A DNA stretch of 64,000 nucleotides from Brevundimonas subvibrioides. GTDB lineage: Bacteria; Pseudomonadota; Alphaproteobacteria; Caulobacterales; Caulobacteraceae. The notes under the pieces were generated by a model, which made no database searches, was not told where the DNA came from, and saw only the letters and a list, made by a program, of their open reading frames with translations. Below are positions 1 to 9,853 of the stretch, piece after piece; the stretch's first letter is position 1; every line of letters begins with the position of its first letter. The position numbers were made by a program, and so were the translations under genes. The stretch is from assembly GCF_027271155.1 (NCBI RefSeq), contig NZ_CP114542.1:1054001-1118000 (forward strand). The letters run 5' to 3'.

Positions 1-480
1 GAACAGCTGGCAGCCCAGGGCGACCAGCTGGACCGTGGTCTTCCATTTGGCCAGCAGGGTGACTTCCAGCTTGACCCTGCCTGCCATGGATTCGCGCAGG
101 GCCGACACCGCGAATTCCCGGAACAGGATCAGACCGCAGGGAATGGCGATCTGGGGCACCGATCCGGAGGTCAGGACGCCCAGGATGGCCCCGGTGACCA
201 GCACCTTGTCGGCTATGGGGTCCAGGATCGCGCCCCAGCGCGTCTCCGCATGCCAGCGCCGCGCCAGATAGCCGTCGATCCAGTCGGTCGAGGCGGCGAC
301 GACGAAGATGTAGAAGGCCACGCGGTACAGGCCGAACTGGTCCTCGGGGCTCAGATAGGCCGACAGCGGGCCGAAGCCCCCCGTCGCTCCCGCCAGGATC
401 AGGAACATCACGACCCCTGCCGCCAGTCGAAGGCCGGTCAGGATGTTGGGGATCGGATTGGCGTGGTGGGTGTGGGTCAT
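1..480 (-). CDS. pgsA: CDP-diacylglycerol--glycerol-3-phosphate 3-phosphatidyltransferase (3' end outside window)
   Basis: This inner-membrane enzyme makes phosphatidylglycerophosphate from CDP-diacylglycerol and glycerol-3-phosphate, the committed step to phosphatidylglycerol and cardiolipin. The 160 visible residues contain the complete CDP-alcohol phosphotransferase signature: D66, D69, G70, A73, R74, G83, D87 and D91 at the canonical spacing. Hydrophobic helices lie on both sides of it. The ATG at 478-480 precedes a short N-terminus (MTHTHHANPIPN) followed by the first membrane helix. The reading frame runs off the left edge, so the C-terminal membrane segments are not visible. The other CDP-alcohol transferases share the signature, but this length and context fit PgsA best. 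Confidence 0.93.
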   Translation of the reverse strand, partial: MTHTHHANPIPNILTGLRLAAGVVMFLILAGATGGFGPLSAYLSPEDQFGLYRVAFYIFVVAASTDWIDGYLARRWHAETRWGAILDPIADKVLVTGAILGVLTSGSVPQIAIPCGLILFREFAVSALRESMAGRVKLEVTLLAKWKTTVQLVALGCQLF

Positions 481-552
481 GGGGCGCTCCGATACCTCAA
501 ACGCGATCTGCCATGCTTTGCGCTCCGAAGCGAGACGTCTGAGTTCGCAGAC

Positions 553-1179
553 CTAGCCCAAGGCCTCGAACCGACCCGGCCCCTCAAGGGACCGCAGGAC
601 CCCGTCGGCGATGCCGAAATGAAGACCGCTCAGGGCCAGGGTTCCCGCAGCCTCGCGTTCGGCGATCCACGGAAAGGTGCGCAGGTTTTGCAGGGACAGG
701 CGCACGACGGCTTCCTCTGAGGCCTGCTCGATCTCGGCCGGATCGACGGCCTCGGCGACCTGACTGACGACGGGTGTGCCTTGCGCGATCCAGGGCGCGA
801 CGAAGTCCCTGACGCTGTCCGGCGCACCGTCGCGCATGGCGGCCACGCCGCCGCAATGGGCGTGGCCCATGACGACGATCCGGCCGACGTTCAGCATCTT
901 GACCCCGAACTCCAGCGCCGCCGACACGCCGTGCAGCTGGCCGTCCGGCTCATAGGGCGGGACCAGGTTGGCGACATTCCTGACCACGAACAACTGCCCC
1001 GGGGCGGCGTCGAAGATCAGGGCCGGATCGGCGCGGCTGTCCGAACAGGCCACGATCAATGTGTGCGGGGTCTGGCCATCGGCGGCGAGCGCCTCGTATT
1101 CGGCCCTGGCAGCAGGCCAGGTCTCCGCCCGGAAGCGGCGGTAGCCGGAGATCAGGGGGTCGGCGGAATCGTCGGACAT
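553..1179 (-). CDS. beta-class carbonic anhydrase
   Basis: This is a zinc enzyme that interconverts CO2 and bicarbonate, with a predicted product of 208 residues. The beta-class zinc ligands and dyad are visible as C45-x-D47-x-R49 and H106-x2-C109, and the length is normal for the family. The frame is open a further 26 codons upstream (to 1257), but that extension is proline- and glycine-rich and unlike the family. The ATG at 1177-1179 (MSDDSADPLISGYRRF) is therefore preferred. It is transcribed in the same direction as pgsA, 72 bp away. Confidence 0.93.
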   Translation of the reverse strand: MSDDSADPLISGYRRFRAETWPAARAEYEALAADGQTPHTLIVACSDSRADPALIFDAAPGQLFVVRNVANLVPPYEPDGQLHGVSAALEFGVKMLNVGRIVVMGHAHCGGVAAMRDGAPDSVRDFVAPWIAQGTPVVSQVAEAVDPAEIEQASEEAVVRLSLQNLRTFPWIAEREAAGTLALSGLHFGIADGVLRSLEGPGRFEALG

Positions 1180-1231
1180 GGCGAGGGTATAGGCAATCCA
1201 CGTCGGGCTGGGGAGGGGCAGGGTGCAGCCC

Positions 1232-1543
1232 TCAGCCTTGCGGCCGCCGCCTTGCATCGATCAGCACCGCCTGCTGCCAGCGGCCGGGGGCCTTGTCGGT
1301 TCGGTGGATGCAGCCGGCCCAGCAACACGGCCGCCCCTTGCCTTCGCGCAGTTCCTCGAGGGTCCGCCCGATGCGGCGCTCGCGTGTCTTCGGCTGTTTT
1401 GCGTCTTCCACCCAGCAGATGAACTCGTTCCGCCCCAATGGCGTCAGCCCTTGCCACCGGGCGAAGACCTCCGGGTCCGATCGCAGGGCCGATTCAAGAT
1501 CCGGACCGACGCGATGCACGGTGCCCTGGGCAAGATCGCTCAT
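1232..1543 (-). CDS. YdeI/OmpD-associated-type small protein
   Basis: This gene encodes a predicted soluble protein of 103 residues. The conserved core reads LTPLGRNEFICWVEDAKQ, followed by a basic stretch (KTRERRIGRTLEEL) and a late CCWAGCIHR segment. This is the pattern of YdeI/OmpD-associated (bacteriocin-resistance type) domain proteins, whose biochemical role is poorly defined. The ATG at 1541-1543 gives a compact protein (MSDLAQGTVHRVGPDL). The longer open frame upstream is the antisense shadow of the next gene. It lies between the carbonic anhydrase and the TPR protein, on the same strand as both. Confidence 0.75.
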   Translation of the reverse strand: MSDLAQGTVHRVGPDLESALRSDPEVFARWQGLTPLGRNEFICWVEDAKQPKTRERRIGRTLEELREGKGRPCCWAGCIHRTDKAPGRWQQAVLIDARRRPQG

Positions 1544-1613
1544 TGAGAACCCCCGTCGAACGGATGTCTGGCGTTGCTCTGGCGCCGTCCGGGAGGGACG
1601 CCGGACCCATCGA

Positions 1614-4600
1614 TCAAGGCTGCAGCTCTGGATGACGCTCCAGGACGATGCGGTAGTCATCGGCAACATCGGCATCCAGCAGCAGGGCGCGGGCCGAGTC
1701 CTGGCTCGCCTCGGCGTCACCCAGAGCCTTTCGGGCAAGGGCGCGACCGAACAGCGATGACGCCAGGTCGGGCTGGCCTTCCAGCGCCTGATCGTAGGCC
1801 GCCCTGGCTTCGGCATAGCGCTCCATCTGCAGAAGGACCATGGCGCGGCTGTCGATGAACCCCGCGACGGGCGCGGCCGCGATGGCGGCGTCACAGTCGG
1901 CCAGCGCGGCGTCCAGATCGAAGCCACTGATCGCCTGGGCCCAGCACACATTGTTCAGATTGGTGGGTTCGCCTTCGCCCCGCGCACGCACGAAGGCGAA
2001 ATCCTCGCGCGCCAATCCGGTCTGGCCCGCCAGGGCCCGGATCTGACCCCGCCAGCTTCTCAGGGTGACGTCATCCGGCTCCTGGGCGAGCGCGCTGTCG
2101 AGCGCCGGCAGGATCGCTTCCGGAGCCCCGCGTCGAAGCGCCAGTGTCACGCCCGTGTTCAGGGCGACCCGGTCGCCGGGTGCGTCCTGAAGTCGCTCGT
2201 CGATCAGGGTGCGAACCTCCCCATCGCGCTCGAGGCGCATCAGTGACCTCAGCTCTCCGGCCGCACCGGAATTGCTGTCAGGTGCCGCGAGCTTGAGGGC
2301 GCGATAGTCGTCCAGTGCCCGCTCCGTCCGGCCGAGCTGATAGTAGGCCAGTGCGCGGCCCCAAAGCGCGTTGACATCGCCGGGGTCGAGCCGCAGGGCC
2401 ACGGCATAGCTCACGACCGCGTCGGCGGGGCGACCGTCGCGAAGGGCCGTCCAGGCCTGCCCCTTCAATGCGTCGCTGTCGGCAGGGTCCAGATCGACCG
2501 CGTGATCGTAATCCGCCCGGGCACCCTCCAGATTGTCGTCGCTCAGATACGCGTTCCCGCGGGCCAGACGCGCCTTCAGATTGTCGGGTTCGCGCGCGAC
2601 GGCCGCATCGAGCAATGCCAGCGCACCGGTCGCGTCGTCGTTCTCGCTCAGGGCCTTGGCCCGCTCCAGCAGGGCATCGACATCGTCGTCCGCCGGATCG
2701 ATGCGGGCGAGATCGGCGGTCGTGCCGCGATAGTCGGCCGGTGCACGAATGCGGGCTCCGGCATCGTCGTCGGCCTCGCTTCGGGTCCGCGCGGTTTCCA
2801 TGTCCCGGGCACTGATTTCGGGCACCAGGCTGAGGCTTGTGGCCACGACATCGGCGACGCCGTCAACGATCCGGCCCGAACGCTGCTGGCGGAAGCCGCC
2901 GACTTCGACAGTCAGGTCCGCCCCCTCCAGACGAAAGCCCTCGCCACCGTTGGGCAGAATGACGCGCGTACGCTGCCGCACGTAGTACGGATAGGCCAGC
3001 GCATAAGGTTCATCCTTGAAGCCGGCGAGCAGACCGACCCGTTCATCCTGATGCGGGGTGGTGAAGGACGATTCGGACAGCGACAGAACGCGACCTCCCG
3101 ATCCCGAGAGCCAGGCCATCCTTGTCGTGCCGGTCAGGATCAGGTGAAAGGTGTGCGTCGCTTCATCGTAACGCGTCTCGACGCCCTCGAACTCCATGTT
3201 TTTGCTTTCGGCCAGGGAGGCGGCGAAACTGGTGCGAAGCTGTTCGGGTGTGACCGAGGCCAGACGCTCGCGGTATGTGGTTGCCGTGTCGCCGGTATAG
3301 GCCATGTCCATCTCGAACCTTCCGGCTGCGTCCAGACCTGCAGAGGCATCGATCGTGGCCGTAATGTCGGTCGAGGGCACGATCGCGGGGGGGACGTCGA
3401 TCCGCTCCAGCGTCGAACCCTGGGCGCGAACGGGCAGGGCCCAGTGAAAGAGGGGCGGCGGGATCAGCGCCAGGTCGCGATCGCCGGTCTTCGTGCCATC
3501 CAGCCAATAGACCCGACCGTCGATGGTCGCCCGGACGATGATGTGGTCGAACCACCCCATCAAGGGTAGCCGCTGATCGAGGCCGGCACCGTAGGACGTG
3601 GCGACCAGGGCAGGCTCACCCTCGATCCCGAGGCCGTGAAGCAGGGCGAGAAGCAGCGAGGTCTTGCCCTTGCAGTCGCCATAACGGCTCAGCCACACCG
3701 CGTCTGCCGATGCGGGGACATAGCCGCCTTCGCCCATCGAAAGGGCGACGTAGCGGATATCATCCTGAACCAGTCTCAGCGCGGCCGCGGCCCGATCCCC
3801 GGGTGTCGCGTAGGCCGTGCGAATGCGCTCGATCTCGGCCAGCAGGGGAGAGTCGGGATCAAGGGTCGTCGCCCGATCGTAGAGGGGGGCGACCAGAGCC
3901 GCCGTCGCCGACCAGTCGGCCAGGTCCGTGATTTCGATCGCATCATCGAGATAGTAGCGAGATGGCAGATTGTCGGGCAGGCGGGCCGGCTGCACATCGG
4001 TCCGTTCGACGACCAGTTCCCAGCCTTCCTGCGTCCGGCGTGGCTGTGTTTCGGGCCAGTCGGAAGGAAGCCGGACCCGCAGGGCCGCGTCGCCGGGCCA
4101 GCTGGCCCGGAACACAGCCCGGTCGATCGGCCAGGCCGAGCTCAGCCCGTCCAGGATTTCCTGGTGCGGGGCCAGCACGCCGCCGTTGTCGCGGATGGTG
4201 AACGAGGTTTCGAGAATGTCGCCGACGCGCAGATCGCGCGGTTGCAGGGTGGCGGTCAGACCTCCATCCAGCATTGACAGGCTGAGGTTGTTCTCGCGCC
4301 TCAGGATTTCAAAGGATTGACCGTCCAGAACGTCGATCCGCTGATCGCCGCGTTCGATACGGATCGTATGGACCTGAAGCGACTGCCGGGGCGGATACCA
4401 GGTCGCCGATACCGTGCTCAGCAGCTCAAGGCCCTGCTGGTTCTGGATGCGCGTGCGCCGACGGATGTAGGTGTCATTGCCATCCGGCGAGAAATGGACC
4501 TGGCGATCGATTTCCAGCACCCGGATCGGGGCATCCACGGCTGCCGTTGTCGTGGCTGCATCGGCGACCTGATCGGGCACGACCCAAGCCGGTGCCGACG

Positions 4601-4682
4601 TGCGTTCGACCTCCTGGGCGAGTGCCGAACCCGCCGTCATCAGAACAAGAGCAACTGCCGCCCACAGGACTTTACGCACCAT
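1614..4682 (-). CDS. exported DUF3857 / transglutaminase-like / TPR protein
   Basis: This predicted periplasmic protein has 1022 residues. A signal peptide is clear (MVRKVLWAAVALVLMTAGSA with an ALAQ cleavage site). A DUF3857 region covers about residues 50-230. A transglutaminase-like domain (about 280-390) has a Cys-His-Asp triad in SRYGDCKGK, FDHIIV and WLDGT. From about residue 650 there are tetratricopeptide repeats (for example ALLDAAVAREPDNLKARLAR), ending in repeats near the C-terminus. Proteins of this architecture are common in Caulobacterales and Xanthomonadales, but their substrate is unknown; envelope protein turnover or cross-linking is inference. The ATG at 4682 was chosen over one 24 bp upstream because the signal peptide starts there. 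Confidence 0.85.
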   Translation of the reverse strand: MVRKVLWAAVALVLMTAGSALAQEVERTSAPAWVVPDQVADAATTTAAVDAPIRVLEIDRQVHFSPDGNDTYIRRRTRIQNQQGLELLSTVSATWYPPRQSLQVHTIRIERGDQRIDVLDGQSFEILRRENNLSLSMLDGGLTATLQPRDLRVGDILETSFTIRDNGGVLAPHQEILDGLSSAWPIDRAVFRASWPGDAALRVRLPSDWPETQPRRTQEGWELVVERTDVQPARLPDNLPSRYYLDDAIEITDLADWSATAALVAPLYDRATTLDPDSPLLAEIERIRTAYATPGDRAAAALRLVQDDIRYVALSMGEGGYVPASADAVWLSRYGDCKGKTSLLLALLHGLGIEGEPALVATSYGAGLDQRLPLMGWFDHIIVRATIDGRVYWLDGTKTGDRDLALIPPPLFHWALPVRAQGSTLERIDVPPAIVPSTDITATIDASAGLDAAGRFEMDMAYTGDTATTYRERLASVTPEQLRTSFAASLAESKNMEFEGVETRYDEATHTFHLILTGTTRMAWLSGSGGRVLSLSESSFTTPHQDERVGLLAGFKDEPYALAYPYYVRQRTRVILPNGGEGFRLEGADLTVEVGGFRQQRSGRIVDGVADVVATSLSLVPEISARDMETARTRSEADDDAGARIRAPADYRGTTADLARIDPADDDVDALLERAKALSENDDATGALALLDAAVAREPDNLKARLARGNAYLSDDNLEGARADYDHAVDLDPADSDALKGQAWTALRDGRPADAVVSYAVALRLDPGDVNALWGRALAYYQLGRTERALDDYRALKLAAPDSNSGAAGELRSLMRLERDGEVRTLIDERLQDAPGDRVALNTGVTLALRRGAPEAILPALDSALAQEPDDVTLRSWRGQIRALAGQTGLAREDFAFVRARGEGEPTNLNNVCWAQAISGFDLDAALADCDAAIAAAPVAGFIDSRAMVLLQMERYAEARAAYDQALEGQPDLASSLFGRALARKALGDAEASQDSARALLLDADVADDYRIVLERHPELQP

Positions 4683-4745
4683 CCACCCACACCCCCCGGT
4701 CCGCAACGAATAGCACGGACAGGATGAATGCCCAGAGGGCCGCTC

Positions 4746-6653
4746 TCAGGATTTCCGGAAGAAGCCGTGTATCCGTTCGGCGAGGGCACGGTTGATGCCG
4801 TCGACCTTTTCCAGATCGACGACGGCGGCACGGCCCACGCCCTTGGCGGAGCCGAAGGCGTGCAGCAGGGCCTTCTTTCGGCCGGGCCCCACACCCTCGA
4901 TCTCGTCGAGCGGGTTCTTCTTGATGTCCATCGAGCGGCGGGTGCGGTGGGCCCCGTTGGCGAAACGGTGGGCCTCGTCGCGGAGCCGCTGGATATAGTA
5001 GAGGGCCGGCGATTTCAGCGGCAGCATGAAGGGCGGCTTGCCGGGGACGAAGAACCGCTCCATCCCCGCGTCCCGATCCGGCCCCTTGGCCACGCCGACC
5101 GCCAGAATGTCGTCGAGCCCGAGGTCGGCCAGCACCGCCTGGACCTCGGCCAGCTGCCCGGCACCGCCGTCGATCAGCAGCAGGTCCGGGCGGATGACCT
5201 CCTCGACGCCTTCCTCCTCGTCCTTGACCAGACGGCCGAAGCGACGGCGCATGACCTCGCGCATCATGCCGTAGTCGTCGCCCGGGGTGAGGTCGATCCC
5301 CTTGATGTTGAACTTGCGATATTGAGACTTCTGGAAGCCCTCGGGCCCGGCGACGATCATGCCGCCGACCGCGTTCGTGCCCTGGATGTGGGCATTGTCA
5401 TAGACCTCGATCCGCTCGGGGCGGCTCTCCAGCCCGAAGGCCTCGCAGACCTCATCCAGGATTTTGCCCTGGGCCGAACCCTCGGCCATCTTGCGACCCA
5501 GCGCCTCGCGGGCGTTGGTGTGGGCATGATCGACGAGGGACCGCTTGTCGCCTCGCATCGGCCGTTCGATCGCGACGACGCGGCGGCCGTCCGCCTCCCG
5601 CGCCTTCATCGAAAAGGCCTCTTCCAGCAACTCCTTCTCGAACGGCACGACGCTCGAAAGGATCAGGCGCGGAACCGGCTTGTCCTCGTAGAACTGGCCG
5701 AGAAAGGCCGACAGAATCTCGGCGTCGGTGTCGGACTTGTCCACGCGCGGGAAATAGGCCCTGCCGCCCCAGTTCTGGCCCCCGCGATAGAAGAAGACCT
5801 GCACGCAGGCCTGGCCACCCTCGCTGAACAGGGCGAAGACGTCGGCCTCGGCCACGCTGTCGGCGCTGACCGAATTCTCCATGGTGATGGCGGACAGGGC
5901 GCGGATGCGGTCGCGGACCCGGGCGGCCTGTTCGAAGTCCATGGCCTCGGCCGCCGCGGTCATCTCGTCCGACAGCCGGCCGATGACGGCGCGCGACTTG
6001 CCGCGCAGGAACAGCGACGCCTCCTCGACCAGGTCGCCATAGTCCTCCAGCGAGATCAGGCCGGTACACGGGGCCGAGCAGCGCTTGATCTGATGCAGCA
6101 TGCACGGCCGCGTCCGGGTCTCGTAGACGCTGTCCGAGCAGGACCGCAGCAGGAAGGCCTTCTGCAAGGTGTTCAGCGTCCGGTTCACCGCCCAGGTCGA
6201 GGCGAAAGGGCCGAAATAGTCACCCGGCGTCGTGTGCGATCCGCGATGCTTGCGGACCTGCGGGGCGCGGTGGTCCTTGCGGATCATCAGTTCGGCGAAC
6301 GACTTGTCGTCGCGCAGGACCACGTTGAAGCGGGGCTTCAGCTTCTTGATGAAGTTGGATTCCAGCAGCAGCGCCTCGGTCTCCGACGCCGTGACCACCA
6401 GCTCCATCGACCGGGTCAGCGAGACCATCAGGCCGATGCGCTGGGTATGGAACCGCCCCTGGGCATACTGCAGGATGCGCTTCTTGATGGAGCGCGCCTT
6501 GCCGACATACAGGCAGGTCCCGTCCTCGCCATACATGCGATAGACGCCCGGCTTGTCCGGCGCGCGCCTGGCCTCGTCGCGGATCAATTCGGCGGCGACA
6601 AGCGGCATGGCCGGCGAATCGGGGGCAGGGGTCTCCGGGGTCATCGCCGCCAA
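4746..6653 (-). CDS. uvrC: excinuclease ABC subunit C
   Basis: UvrC makes both incisions in nucleotide excision repair after UvrA and UvrB have located the damage. The 635-residue product has all expected parts. There is an N-terminal GIY-YIG nuclease (KPGVYRMYGEDGTCLYVGKA), a UVR motif (MDFEQAARVRDRIRAL) that binds UvrB, the RNase H-like domain (VYDNAHIQGTNAVGGMIV), and a C-terminal tandem helix-hairpin-helix (IEGVGPGRKKALLHAFG ... VDGINRALAERI). The length is normal. Two further ATG codons lie within the first 20 codons, so the exact start is uncertain. No SOS box is evident next to it. Confidence 0.97.
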   Translation of the reverse strand: MAAMTPETPAPDSPAMPLVAAELIRDEARRAPDKPGVYRMYGEDGTCLYVGKARSIKKRILQYAQGRFHTQRIGLMVSLTRSMELVVTASETEALLLESNFIKKLKPRFNVVLRDDKSFAELMIRKDHRAPQVRKHRGSHTTPGDYFGPFASTWAVNRTLNTLQKAFLLRSCSDSVYETRTRPCMLHQIKRCSAPCTGLISLEDYGDLVEEASLFLRGKSRAVIGRLSDEMTAAAEAMDFEQAARVRDRIRALSAITMENSVSADSVAEADVFALFSEGGQACVQVFFYRGGQNWGGRAYFPRVDKSDTDAEILSAFLGQFYEDKPVPRLILSSVVPFEKELLEEAFSMKAREADGRRVVAIERPMRGDKRSLVDHAHTNAREALGRKMAEGSAQGKILDEVCEAFGLESRPERIEVYDNAHIQGTNAVGGMIVAGPEGFQKSQYRKFNIKGIDLTPGDDYGMMREVMRRRFGRLVKDEEEGVEEVIRPDLLLIDGGAGQLAEVQAVLADLGLDDILAVGVAKGPDRDAGMERFFVPGKPPFMLPLKSPALYYIQRLRDEAHRFANGAHRTRRSMDIKKNPLDEIEGVGPGRKKALLHAFGSAKGVGRAAVVDLEKVDGINRALAERIHGFFRKS

Positions 6654-6682
6654 TATAGGCCTTCGCCCGCCGGAGCGAAGCC

Positions 6683-7429
6683 TCAGGGCTGCAGTCGACC
6701 CTTCGCCTTCTGCGCGGGGAACAGGACGTCCTTGTCAGGCCGGTCGACCTTTGCCCCGGGGCGACAGACGCGGTGCAGGATATGGCGGATGATGTTCAGC
6801 CGCGCCGCCTTCTTGTCGTCGGTGGCCACCACCGTCCATTCGGAATGGGGCGCGCCGGTCTCTTCCAGCATCCGGTCCCGGGCCCTGGAATAGTCGCTCC
6901 AGCGTTTCTGCGCCTCGGCGTCGAGCGCCGAGACCTTGAATCGCTTCAACGGGTCGGAGGTCCGTTCTTCCAGCCGCTTGGCCTGTTCGTCACGACTGAT
7001 GTCGAGCCAGAACTTGATCAGGACCATGCCCGATCCGGTCAGCATCCGCTCGAAATGCGGCGCATCGTTCAGGAACTGCTCGTATTGCGCCGGGGTGCAG
7101 AACCCCATGACCGGCTCGACGCCCGCGCGGTTGTACCAGGACCTGTTGAACAGGACGATCTCACCGGTGCCCGGCAGATGGGGGGCATAACGCTGGAAAT
7201 ACCACTGGCCGGTCTCGCGCTCGGTCGGCTTGGACAGGGCGACGACCCGGGTCTGGCGGGGTGACAGGTATTCGGTGATCCTCTTGATCGCCCCGTCCTT
7301 GCCCGCGGCGTCCCGCCCCTCGAACACGATCAGGACCTTCAGCCCCTGTTCGATGGCCCAGGCCTGGGTCGCGACCAGCTCGACCTGGAGCGCCTCCAGC
7401 TGTTCGTCGTAGTCCTTGATCTTGCCCAT
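6683..7429 (-). CDS. ppk2: polyphosphate kinase 2 (PPK2) family protein
   Basis: PPK2 enzymes phosphorylate nucleoside mono- or diphosphates using polyphosphate. The 248-residue protein has the Walker A loop GRDAAGKDG at 38-46, the conserved FNRSWYNRAGVEPVMGF segment (Walker B region) and the lid-module signature ERTSDPLKRFKVSALD. This is the single-domain form. Whether it acts on ADP, GDP or AMP cannot be decided by eye. It is co-directional with uvrC 29 bp away and divergent from the serine hydrolase gene. Confidence 0.92.
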   Translation of the reverse strand: MGKIKDYDEQLEALQVELVATQAWAIEQGLKVLIVFEGRDAAGKDGAIKRITEYLSPRQTRVVALSKPTERETGQWYFQRYAPHLPGTGEIVLFNRSWYNRAGVEPVMGFCTPAQYEQFLNDAPHFERMLTGSGMVLIKFWLDISRDEQAKRLEERTSDPLKRFKVSALDAEAQKRWSDYSRARDRMLEETGAPHSEWTVVATDDKKAARLNIIRHILHRVCRPGAKVDRPDKDVLFPAQKAKGRLQP

Positions 7430-7508
7430 TGGTCGCTCTCAGTGAGCCTTCACGTTGCGGTTATTTAACTGGCACGTCGAGGGGCGGCGTCAGAAGCTGT
7501 CGGTCAAC

Positions 7509-8600
7509 ATGCTGAACCGAAGACATCTCCTCGCTGCCACCGGCTCCCTGATCGTGCTGCCGGCCGGGGTCGCGCGCGCCGACGCCGCCGGTTGGGATGC
7601 CGCGCTCGATCAGGCGTTCGCGGCCGGTGCCGCCCCGGCGCTGGGCGGCATGGTCGTGGGGCCGCAGGGCGCGATCTGGACCGGCGCGAAGGGGCTGCGA
7701 CGGGCCAGAGGCACCGACCCGGCGACGGCCGGCGACCGGTGGCATCTGGGCTCCAACACCAAGGCCATGACCGCGGCCGTCTATGGACGGCTGGTGGATC
7801 AGGGCCAGGCTCGCTGGGACGCGACCCTGTCGTCGCTGCTGCCGGGCGTCGCCATGGATCCGGCCTGGCGCGATGTGCCGATCACGGCCGTGATGGGCCA
7901 TGTCGCGGGATTGAGCGATCAGACCGCCATGGGCATGACCTGGCTGATGACGGCGCGGGACGATCCGCGTACCCTGCCGGACAAGCGCCGTGCCCTGGTC
8001 GAGGCCTTCCTTGCCGTACCCCCGGCAGGCACGCCCGGCACCTTCGCCTATGCCAACGGCAACTATGTGCTCCTCGGCGCGGTGATCGAGCGCATCACCG
8101 GCGAGGCCTGGGAACAGGTGATGGGGAGCGAGCTGTTCCAGCCGCTGGGGATCGAAAGCGGTGGCTTCGGCGCACCGACCGGGGCTCAGCCGTGGGGACA
8201 CCGTGCCCGTCGGCCGGTCGATCCGGCCGGTCCCGGCTCCGACAATCCCCTCGCCATCGGGCCAGCCGGAACCGCCCACATGACCCTGGCCGACTATGGC
8301 CGGTTCCTGAGTGTCTTCCTGAACGACGCGGGCGACTGGCTGTCCGCGGAAAGCCGGGCGCGGCTGATGCGTCCGATGGGCAGCGGGCAGCCGCCCTATG
8401 CCGGTGGCTGGATGGTCGTCGAGGGCCAGCCCTGGGCCGACGGCCCGGCCCTGACCCACGATGGGTCCAACACTATGTGGTATGTCTCCGCCTGGGTCGC
8501 GCCGGGAACGCAGCGCGCCTTCGTCGCGGTCTCCAATGACGGCGAGGCAGGTCGGGCCGCCTGTCAGGCCCTGATCCCCGGATTGATCCGGGCGACCTGA
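7509..8600 (+). CDS. exported serine hydrolase, beta-lactamase/esterase family
   Basis: The protein has 363 residues with a predicted export signal (MLNRRHLLAATGSLIVLPAG; a twin arginine is followed by a hydrophobic stretch, so Tat export is possible). The penicillin-binding catalytic motifs are present: S82-N-T-K85, Y181-A-N183 and a late HDGSNTMW in the KTG position. This is the class C beta-lactamase-like family, which also includes esterases and D-aminopeptidases. The SNTK and HDG variants favour esterase or peptidase activity over true antibiotic hydrolysis, but this is inference. The ATG at 7509 begins the signal peptide; the open frame extends 18 codons further upstream. Confidence 0.87.
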   Translation: MLNRRHLLAATGSLIVLPAGVARADAAGWDAALDQAFAAGAAPALGGMVVGPQGAIWTGAKGLRRARGTDPATAGDRWHLGSNTKAMTAAVYGRLVDQGQARWDATLSSLLPGVAMDPAWRDVPITAVMGHVAGLSDQTAMGMTWLMTARDDPRTLPDKRRALVEAFLAVPPAGTPGTFAYANGNYVLLGAVIERITGEAWEQVMGSELFQPLGIESGGFGAPTGAQPWGHRARRPVDPAGPGSDNPLAIGPAGTAHMTLADYGRFLSVFLNDAGDWLSAESRARLMRPMGSGQPPYAGGWMVVEGQPWADGPALTHDGSNTMWYVSAWVAPGTQRAFVAVSNDGEAGRAACQALIPGLIRAT

Positions 8601-8648
8601 CGGATCGCGTCTGGCGGATCGACCCCGGGTGCCTCATGTTGCGGGGGC

Positions 8649-9422
8649 ATGAAGCGAGACTTCGCCGACTTCTGGAACCTGATGTGGGAGGCGATGCTCG
8701 GCGTGTGCGCCGTCTTCGCGCTGCTGAACGCCTTCGCCCCGCCCCAGGACCTGTTCTGGAAGCCGCTGGATCTGGACCGGCCGGTGGGTCAGGCAACGGC
8801 GGCCAAGGTCGCCGATTTCGTGGTCGCGCCCGGCGCAGCACCGGAGGAAATCGAGGGCGCGACCGCTGCCTGCATCCAGACCCTGCGCGATGCCGGCGTC
8901 GGGGTGCGGCGCGCCGGGGACCGCGACGACGGCGGCTTCTGTCAGGTGCGCGGTGCCGTCACCATCACGGGCGGGGCGGTCACCCCGCTGAAGCCCGGTG
9001 GCCTGACCATGCAGTGCCCGCTGGCGGTCCGCTATGTGATCTGGGACCGCCAGACGCTGCAGCCCGCAGCGCGGTCGGTCTATGGCTCGCGCGCCGTGGC
9101 GGTGAACAACTACGGCACCTATGCCTGCCGCCGGATCTATGGCTCGACCGACGTCGCCGACCGGCCCAGCGAGCATGCGCGGGCCAATGCCCTGGACGTG
9201 GCCTCGATCACCCTGGCGGACGGGCGCACGGTGTCGGTGGAGGCGGACTGGAGCGGCGACGGCCCGCAGGGCGCGGCGGGTTCGGTCTTCCTAAAGCGGC
9301 TGCGCGACGGGGCCTGCCGGGTGTTCTCGACCGTCCTGACGCCCGACTACAACGCGGCGCACAGAAACCACCTGCACCTGGACGGCGCCCCCCGGTCGCT
9401 CTGCGTGACCGGACCGCGTTAG
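8649..9422 (+). CDS. extensin-like C-terminal domain protein
   Basis: This is a 257-residue protein with one N-terminal hydrophobic segment (about residues 13-28) that probably anchors or exports it. The C-terminal half carries the extensin-like signature: paired cysteines, [12 protein letters not shown] and [15 protein letters not shown]. The His/Asp pattern resembles D-Ala-D-Ala carboxypeptidase and LAS metallopeptidase folds, so a peptidoglycan role is plausible, but family function is not established. It lies 48 bp downstream of the serine hydrolase and may be cotranscribed with it. Confidence 0.85.
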   Translation: MKRDFADFWNLMWEAMLGVCAVFALLNAFAPPQDLFWKPLDLDRPVGQATAAKVADFVVAPGAAPEEIEGATAACIQTLRDAGVGVRRAGDRDDGGFCQVRGAVTITGGAVTPLKPGGLTMQCPLAVRYVIWDRQTLQPAARSVYGSRAVAVNNYGTYACRRIYGSTDVADRPSEHARANALDVASITLADGRTVSVEADWSGDGPQGAAGSVFLKRLRDGACRVFSTVLTPDYNAAHRNHLHLDGAPRSLCVTGPR

Positions 9423-9618
9423 CCACGCTCGCCTTGACGGCGAATCGTTTCGGGTTGACCGCGCCTTCACTCCGCGAGAAAACAGGCGCGCAATCCGGAT
9501 TTCGCGTGGGGTCCAAACCTGCGTTTCGCTCCTTCGACTGAACGAGCTGTCCAGATGGGTTGTCGGGCCCCCTCGTAAGGGCGTCCGCCTGGAAAAGCGC
9601 GTTTATGGAGACGCAACA

Positions 9619-9822
9619 ATGGCGACCGGTACGGTCAAGTGGTTCAACCCCACGAAAGGCTTCGGCTTCATCCAGCCGGAAAGCGGCGGCGCAGATGTGT
9701 TCGTTCACATCACCGCCGTCCAGAAGGCTGGCCTGACGGGCCTCGATGAAAATGCCAAGGTGTCCTACGAGCTGGAATCCCAGCGCGGCAAGACCTCGGC
9801 CGTCGATCTGAAGCTGCTCTGA
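9619..9822 (+). CDS. cspA: cold-shock domain protein, CspA type
   Basis: This is a 67-residue single cold-shock domain that binds single-stranded RNA and DNA and acts as an RNA chaperone. RNP1 (KGFGFI) and RNP2 (VFVHI) are intact and the length is standard. A good ribosome site, GGAG at 9607-9610, lies 8 nt before the ATG. The 196 bp upstream holds no gene and probably includes a structured leader typical of csp genes. Several csp paralogues usually exist per genome, so the gene symbol is generic. Confidence 0.95.
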   Translation: MATGTVKWFNPTKGFGFIQPESGGADVFVHITAVQKAGLTGLDENAKVSYELESQRGKTSAVDLKLL

Positions 9823-9853
9823 TCCTTCCGGGATCGGGGTCGCTGGACGACCA